A stretch of DNA of 10,808 bases, taken from assembly GCA_900549915.1 (NCBI GenBank), contig URQF01000039.1, positions 1-10,808 on the forward strand. Reading direction: 5' to 3'. This DNA is from an uncultured Mollicutes bacterium (lineage in GTDB: Bacteria; Bacillota_I; Bacilli_A; RFN20; CAG-288). Under the pieces are notes generated by a model that saw nothing but the letters and a program-made list of their open reading frames with translations, searched no databases and was not told the DNA's origin. Made by a program: the position numbers and the translations under genes. Positions 7,294 to 10,808 of the stretch are shown here, piece by piece (the first letter of the stretch is position 1; the number at the start of each line of letters is the position of its first letter).

Positions 7294-8840
7294 AAAAGAC
7301 CTTTCTCTTCCTTCTTCTTTCCTCTCTTCTCTTAACAGGATGTACAGAAAATTCATCCTCCAACCGTAATCCGGATTCTTCGATCCACAATTCCATCTCA
7401 GAGAAGGCAACAGAAGAAAGTGCCTCTTCCAAGGACACTTCTGTAAACAAACCGAAGACTGTTACTGTTTTCTCTATCAATGATATTCATGGTTCTCTGG
7501 AACCCTATATAGATCCAGATTATGGAAACAAAGAACTCGGCATTGCAAGACTTGCTTACGCCATCAAAAACGATGAAGATTACGATCCAAACACTTCTAT
7601 CATCCTTTCTTCTGGAGATGCCTGGCAGGGCGGATACTTAGCCCATGAAGACAGGTCTCTGACCGATAAGCTCTTAGGAGAGCTCGGAGTCAAAGCAAGG
7701 GCAGTAGGAAACCACGAATTCGATGCTGGCTTAGACAAAAGGGAGGAAAGGAGCAAAAAAGCACCTTATCCCTACCTTGGTCTCAACATTGTCAACAGCA
7801 AGGGAAAAATCCCTTCCTTCAGGAAGAAGAGTACGATCATCGACCAAGGAAATGTCCGCTATGGTGTCATCGGTGTTATCGATTCCAATATTGAAGACAC
7901 CATTAGGGCAGGAGCAAGGGGTGAGTACACCTTTTCGGATTCGAGGACTCTGATTTCCAGCGAAAGGGATGCCCTTTATCAACAAGGATGTGATCTTGTT
8001 CTTCTCTCTGCCCACGCGGATAAAGATTCAAGATATATCCAAAGCATTGGAAATACGTTTCTTCCAAATAAACTGAATGGTATCTTCGGTGGACATAGCC
8101 ATCGCTTCCAGAATGTAAAAGTCGGAACCCATCAGATTCCGTATGTCCAAGGCGGATGCAATTCCAGAGGCTACGCAAAAAGGACCTTCGACTTAACAAC
8201 CAAAAAGGCAACAAAAGAATACTACGTCAATGCAAGCATCTACTACAACACAAGTGATTCCTTATGCCAAAGAGATATCCTTAATACCTTAAAGGATGCT
8301 AACAGTGCTCACCCAACTCATGAACTAGCCACCTTTCAAGACACTTTGCGGAAAACAAGCGAGCTCCATAACTTCATTCCGCAAGTCAGGATCGACTATG
8401 GAAAGAGCCAAGGACTCGGAGAAGAAAAGACTGGCAGAAAGATCGTTGCCATTCATAACTTAGGCGGTATTCGCTCCTCGATTCCAGAAGGAGTCAGGAC
8501 AGAGAAAGTGCTATTCAAATTTTCTCCGTTTGACAACCTGGTTGTCAAAAGCAGGGAAGTCAAAGGCTCGCAGATTCGCTCCAGCATCGGAAAAGACACT
8601 GGAAATAACGTGACAGGCTACTACTGTTATCGGGTCGAAGGAAAAGCAGCTCTGGATTCTAGCGCTACCTATGATGTCATCACAATAGACTTTGTCTCGA
8701 CTAGCAGTTATTGGAAAGGAGATAAGTCTTTCCTGAACATCAATCAGGATAATTCTAAATTATTCATCCGGGATAGGTACAAGAATTATTTCTTATCAAA
8801 AAGAGACAATCCAGTATTTTCTGCTTCGGACTTTGAATAA
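7290..8840 (+). CDS. 5'-nucleotidase-family lipoprotein (metallophosphoesterase)
   Basis: This 516-residue protein has a lipoprotein signal peptide with lipobox LLTGC (Cys18), then a Ser/Asn-rich linker to about residue 55. The calcineurin-like phosphoesterase domain follows with all its metal motifs: NDIHG (Asp65, His67), SGDAWQG (Asp110), GNHEFD (Asn141, His142), SAHAD (His242) and GGHSH (His269, His271). The C-terminal 5'-nucleotidase domain has NLGGIR at 390-395 and SPFDN at 412-416. The last substrate-site element reads DFVSTSSYWKGD near 467-478, where the family usually has a GGDGY-like sequence, so the pocket is altered. It should hydrolyse nucleotides or related phosphoesters outside the membrane, probably for scavenging. 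The start overlaps the cysQ stop by four bases and AAGGAG lies at 7273-7278. Exact substrate is uncertain: UshA-, CpdB- and UDP-sugar hydrolase-like activities all occur in the family. Confidence 0.86.
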   Translation: MKKTFLFLLLSSLLLTGCTENSSSNRNPDSSIHNSISEKATEESASSKDTSVNKPKTVTVFSINDIHGSLEPYIDPDYGNKELGIARLAYAIKNDEDYDPNTSIILSSGDAWQGGYLAHEDRSLTDKLLGELGVKARAVGNHEFDAGLDKREERSKKAPYPYLGLNIVNSKGKIPSFRKKSTIIDQGNVRYGVIGVIDSNIEDTIRAGARGEYTFSDSRTLISSERDALYQQGCDLVLLSAHADKDSRYIQSIGNTFLPNKLNGIFGGHSHRFQNVKVGTHQIPYVQGGCNSRGYAKRTFDLTTKKATKEYYVNASIYYNTSDSLCQRDILNTLKDANSAHPTHELATFQDTLRKTSELHNFIPQVRIDYGKSQGLGEEKTGRKIVAIHNLGGIRSSIPEGVRTEKVLFKFSPFDNLVVKSREVKGSQIRSSIGKDTGNNVTGYYCYRVEGKAALDSSATYDVITIDFVSTSSYWKGDKSFLNINQDNSKLFIRDRYKNYFLSKRDNPVFSASDFE

Positions 8841-8862
8841 GAAGCAACTTATCAAATCAATC

Positions 8863-8893
8863 AAAAAGCCTAGGCATGAAACCTAGGCTTTTT
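8863..8893. terminator. Bidirectional terminator between convergent genes
   Basis: A perfect 12-bp stem (8863-8874 AAAAAGCCTAGG with 8882-8893 CCTAGGCTTTTT) has a seven-base loop, with an A-run on one side and a T-run on the other. It lies between the 5'-nucleotidase stop (8840) and the transaldolase stop (8913 on the minus strand), and serves both converging transcripts. Confidence 0.93.
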
Positions 8894-8912
8894 CAATATC
8901 TTATCTGACAGA

Positions 8913-9566
8913 TTATTTCAGTTTTGCAGTTTCTTCAGCAGCCTTTGCAAAGCTCTCTAATCCTGCATCCGTCAGAGGATGCTTCACCAGCTTGACCATG
9001 ACCTTATAAGGGATGGTTGCGATATCAGCGCCTAAGAGAGCACAGGTCTCTACATGGGCAACATTCCGTATGGATGCACAGATAATCTTTGTCGTATATC
9101 CGTTTGCTTTCTTTAGGGTGACTAAGTCTTGGATCAGTTTCTTGCTGTCCCATCCGTTATCATCTAATCGTCCTAAGAACGGAGAAACATAAGTAGCTCC
9201 GGCTTCCCTTGCCAGAAGAGCCTGGCTGACAGAAAAGCAAAGGGTCCTATTTGTCGGAATACCTTCCTTATGGAGAACAGAACAGGCCTTGAGGCCATCC
9301 ATGGTAATCGGAAGCTTAATGACAATATGTTTCGGATCTAATTGATAAAGCTCGTGACCTTGTTTAATCCTGTTTTCACTATCATTGGCAGTGACTTCTG
9401 CCGAAATCGGACCATCCACCATCTTGACGATTTCGCGGATGATATCCTTCTGCTTCCTTCCTTCTTTTGCAATCAGAGAAGGATTTGTAGTGACTCCCTT
9501 AAGGAAGCCCCATTCACTGCCTTCCTTGATTTCCTTCAGATTAGCGGTATCGAGAAATAAATCCAT
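8913..9566 (-). CDS. tal: Small transaldolase (TalC/MipB type)
   Basis: The 217-residue protein is a short-form transaldolase, a cytoplasmic TIM barrel moving a dihydroxyacetone unit between sugar phosphates in the non-oxidative pentose phosphate pathway. It opens with MDLFLDTANL (Asp6), then GVTTNPSL at 24-31. The Schiff-base lysine is Lys84 in HIVIKLPIT, followed by TLCFSVSQALLA and SPFLGRLDD. Annotations of this group often say fructose-6-phosphate aldolase. The diagnostic positions here are Glu57 in ISAEV and Phe130 in SPFLGR, the transaldolase pair; the aldolase has Gln and Tyr there. The ribosome binding site AAAGGAG (9577-9583, read on the minus strand) precedes the start by ten bases. 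It lies 37 bases after the membrane-protein gene and is likely co-transcribed with it. Confidence 0.92.
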   Translation of the reverse strand: MDLFLDTANLKEIKEGSEWGFLKGVTTNPSLIAKEGRKQKDIIREIVKMVDGPISAEVTANDSENRIKQGHELYQLDPKHIVIKLPITMDGLKACSVLHKEGIPTNRTLCFSVSQALLAREAGATYVSPFLGRLDDNGWDSKKLIQDLVTLKKANGYTTKIICASIRNVAHVETCALLGADIATIPYKVMVKLVKHPLTDAGLESFAKAAEETAKLK

Positions 9567-9603
9567 AATTCATGATCTCCTTTCGAATATTATAGTTCAC
9601 TTT

Positions 9604-10131
9604 CTATAGGATTGGTGCCTGCGGGTTGTTTCCGTTGTTGGTAAAGAGTGAGAAGAAGGTCCTTCCACGAAGGGCATTGTAGCGGAGTGCTTTCTTATCA
9701 TAAGAGTAGTAAGGGCTTGTCTTATCATTCGGATCCCTATTGACTTCCTTCTCAAGCTTCTTATCCAGCTGATTGTATTTTTCCTGGGCAAGAAGCCGCT
9801 TTTCTTTCCTGAACTTGCGGAGATAAAGAACCAAGAAATCAAGTTGTCCTTTTACTTTCGCAACATCGCAGGGAACCACATCGAGAAGTCTTTTCGTATC
9901 TTGGAAAGAGTCCGACCTGTTCTTCGGAAGGTATTTATGGTCTTTTTCAAGTTCTTCCGTTATCTGCATCAGTCTGTCATAACGATCTCTTTCCACAGAG
10001 GCCAAAGAGTCAAGAGCGTCAATTGCTTTTCTTTTTGCACTTTTCAGCAGTGCGCGGACAATCAGTCCGGAAATCACGTAAATGGCAATCAGGATGGCAA
10101 AGACAATTAATAATATGAGCCAGGGTTTCAT
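9604..10131 (-). CDS. Single-pass membrane protein, faintly LemA-like
   Basis: The product has 175 residues. Residues about 4-28 form one hydrophobic membrane segment, followed by a basic cluster (RALLKSAKRK), which by the positive-inside rule places the rest in the cytoplasm. The remainder is helical and strongly charged, likely coiled coil at about 40-70 and 95-130, with a disordered end NNGNNPQAPIL. The general plan, together with RYDRLMQITEELE and a C-terminal RYNALRGRTFFSLF, recalls the LemA family (N-terminal membrane segment, helical bundle, YN repeat near the end), but the likeness is weak and I would not rely on it. An AAAGG ribosome binding site lies at 10142-10146 on the minus strand. 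It is the first gene of a two-gene unit with the transaldolase; no functional link is evident. Confidence 0.8.
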   Translation of the reverse strand: MKPWLILLIVFAILIAIYVISGLIVRALLKSAKRKAIDALDSLASVERDRYDRLMQITEELEKDHKYLPKNRSDSFQDTKRLLDVVPCDVAKVKGQLDFLVLYLRKFRKEKRLLAQEKYNQLDKKLEKEVNRDPNDKTSPYYSYDKKALRYNALRGRTFFSLFTNNGNNPQAPIL

Positions 10132-10154
10132 TGTTTATCTGCCTTTCACCTATT

Positions 10155-10183
10155 AAGATAGCCAAGAGAAAAAGAAAAAACAA
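10155..10183 (-). promoter_or_regulatory. Candidate promoter for the membrane protein and transaldolase genes
   Basis: Read on the minus strand, TTGTTT (10178-10183) and TATCTT (10155-10160) are separated by 17 bases; they match three and four of six consensus positions. A start near 10148 would leave a short leader containing the AAAGG ribosome binding site. The 85-base divergent gap must hold a promoter for this strand, and this is the best pair I see. Confidence 0.35.
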
Positions 10184-10191
10184 GAAACGAG

Positions 10192-10200
10192 TGTTAAAAT
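10192..10200 (+). promoter_or_regulatory. Candidate extended -10 element for ispD
   Basis: TGTTAAAAT is an extended -10 type element (TG, one base, then TAAAAT with five of six matches). No good -35 lies 16-18 bases upstream, where the strand is a purine run. The implied start near 10207 leaves only about ten bases before the ispD ATG. Confidence 0.3.
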
Positions 10201-10216
10201 AAGAAAAGAAAGATCT

Positions 10217-10808
10217 ATGGACAAACAGTACGCGATTCTCCTTCTTGCCGGGGATTCCTTAAGAAGGAAGGAAAAAGAGAAAAAGCAGTTCATCCTCCTA
10301 GGAAAGAAGGAAAGGTTCCTTTATTCTTTGGATACGTTCTTTTCCTGCTCTTTTTTTACAAAGATTGTCCTTGTCATAAAAAAAGAAGATGAAGAGCATG
10401 TCAAGCAAAGGACTTCTTCTTATCCAAAAGGCAGGATTCTCTTTGCCTATGGCGGAAAAGACAGAAGTGAATCCGTACGGAACGGACTAAAAAGACTAGA
10501 TGAGGAACTAGAAGAACATTCCTTTGTTTTCATTCACGACGGAGATCGTCCCTTTGTCAGCAAAGAACTTCTCTTCCAACTAAAAGAGAAGGAAAAAGAA
10601 GCAGACGCCATTACTTTAATTGACCCAGTCTATGATTCCATCCTTCGGAAGAAGGGGGAGTCCATAGCCTATGTAAATCGGAAAAACGTCTATCTAGTAC
10701 AAACACCACAAGTTTTTTCTAGTGCAATACTAAAGGAAATCCTCAACGAAAAGAAGTCAGCAACCGATGATTTTCAGCTAGCTTTAGCGAAAGGATTTAA
10801 AACCGCTT
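10217..10808 (+). CDS. ispD: 2-C-methyl-D-erythritol 4-phosphate cytidylyltransferase, 3' end missing
   Basis: The frame is open from ATG 10217 to the right edge, 197 residues of a usual 225-240. IspD joins MEP to CTP, giving CDP-methylerythritol, the third step of the MEP pathway. Motifs in order: AILLLAGDSLRR and KKQF at residues 6-25 (nucleotide loop), GGKDRSESVRNGL at 79-91, HDGDRPF at 107-113, QTPQVF at 162-167, and ATDDFQLA at 182-189. These are the family landmarks in the right order and spacing. The CTP-binding loop is degenerate: the usual AAG-x-G-x-R-M becomes LAGDSLRRK, and the Pro of PKQ is Lys, though one Arg and the Lys-Gln are kept. Codon 109 gives Gly and 110 Asp where two Ala are common. 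The ribosome binding site is weak (AAAGAAAG). Family call is firm; full activity is likely but not certain. Confidence 0.85.
   Translation, partial: MDKQYAILLLAGDSLRRKEKEKKQFILLGKKERFLYSLDTFFSCSFFTKIVLVIKKEDEEHVKQRTSSYPKGRILFAYGGKDRSESVRNGLKRLDEELEEHSFVFIHDGDRPFVSKELLFQLKEKEKEADAITLIDPVYDSILRKKGESIAYVNRKNVYLVQTPQVFSSAILKEILNEKKSATDDFQLALAKGFKTA

Noticed and set aside
9589..9594. TATAAT on the minus strand just upstream of the transaldolase gene
   Set aside because: A start six to seven bases downstream would fall inside the AAAGGAG ribosome binding site, and no acceptable -35 lies 17 bases upstream. Co-transcription with the upstream gene is simpler.
1..10808. CRISPR array, insertion sequence, phage or defence system
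   Set aside because: I found no regularly spaced repeats, transposase, integrase, nuclease-toxin or helicase genes; all sizeable frames are explained by core metabolism, translation, transcription or envelope proteins.

Overview
The window looks like a chromosomal segment of a low-to-moderate GC member of the Bacillota, possibly of the Erysipelotrichia. The clues are an RNA polymerase delta subunit (rpoE), a Bacillota-type NrnA, two lipoproteins with classic lipoboxes, strong AGGAGG-type ribosome binding sites, and MEP-pathway isoprenoid genes. TGA is used as a stop at 7291-7293, so the mycoplasma code does not apply. The order-level placement is inference from gene content.

Layout. Positions 1-1627 hold the 3' part of a secreted C39/papain-like cysteine peptidase gene, open at the left edge. 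It is followed at once by a small lipoprotein gene of unknown function and a 13-bp-stem terminator. This block starts very A+T-rich (35 of 120 bases are G/C at the start, against 28 of 60 at 3721-3780). Positions 1634-4962 hold a promoter and a tight housekeeping operon, ychF-ispF-argS. Positions 4976-5541 hold rpoE with its own promoter and terminator. Positions 5559-8840 hold three translationally overlapping phosphoesterase genes: an NrnA-type DHH phosphoesterase, a CysQ-type bisphosphate nucleotidase and a 5'-nucleotidase-family lipoprotein. A perfect bidirectional terminator at 8863-8893 separates them from two minus-strand genes, a small transaldolase and, upstream of it, a single-pass membrane protein that is faintly LemA-like. 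Divergent from that pair, ispD starts at 10217 and runs off the right edge.

How the parts fit. IspD and IspF are two MEP-pathway enzymes placed apart, and both depart from family consensus at usually conserved positions. NrnA and CysQ-type enzymes are both known to act on pAp and would return AMP; the third protein is predicted to act on nucleotides outside the membrane. Together they read as a nucleotide-turnover operon. It has no obvious promoter of its own and lies directly behind the rpoE terminator, so readthrough may set its expression.

Most of the window is ordinary core genome. I see no CRISPR array, insertion sequence, phage gene, tRNA or rRNA, and no convincing new multi-gene system. 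The least explained parts are the peptidase/lipoprotein pair, the membrane protein at 9604-10131, and the divergent ispD and ispF.
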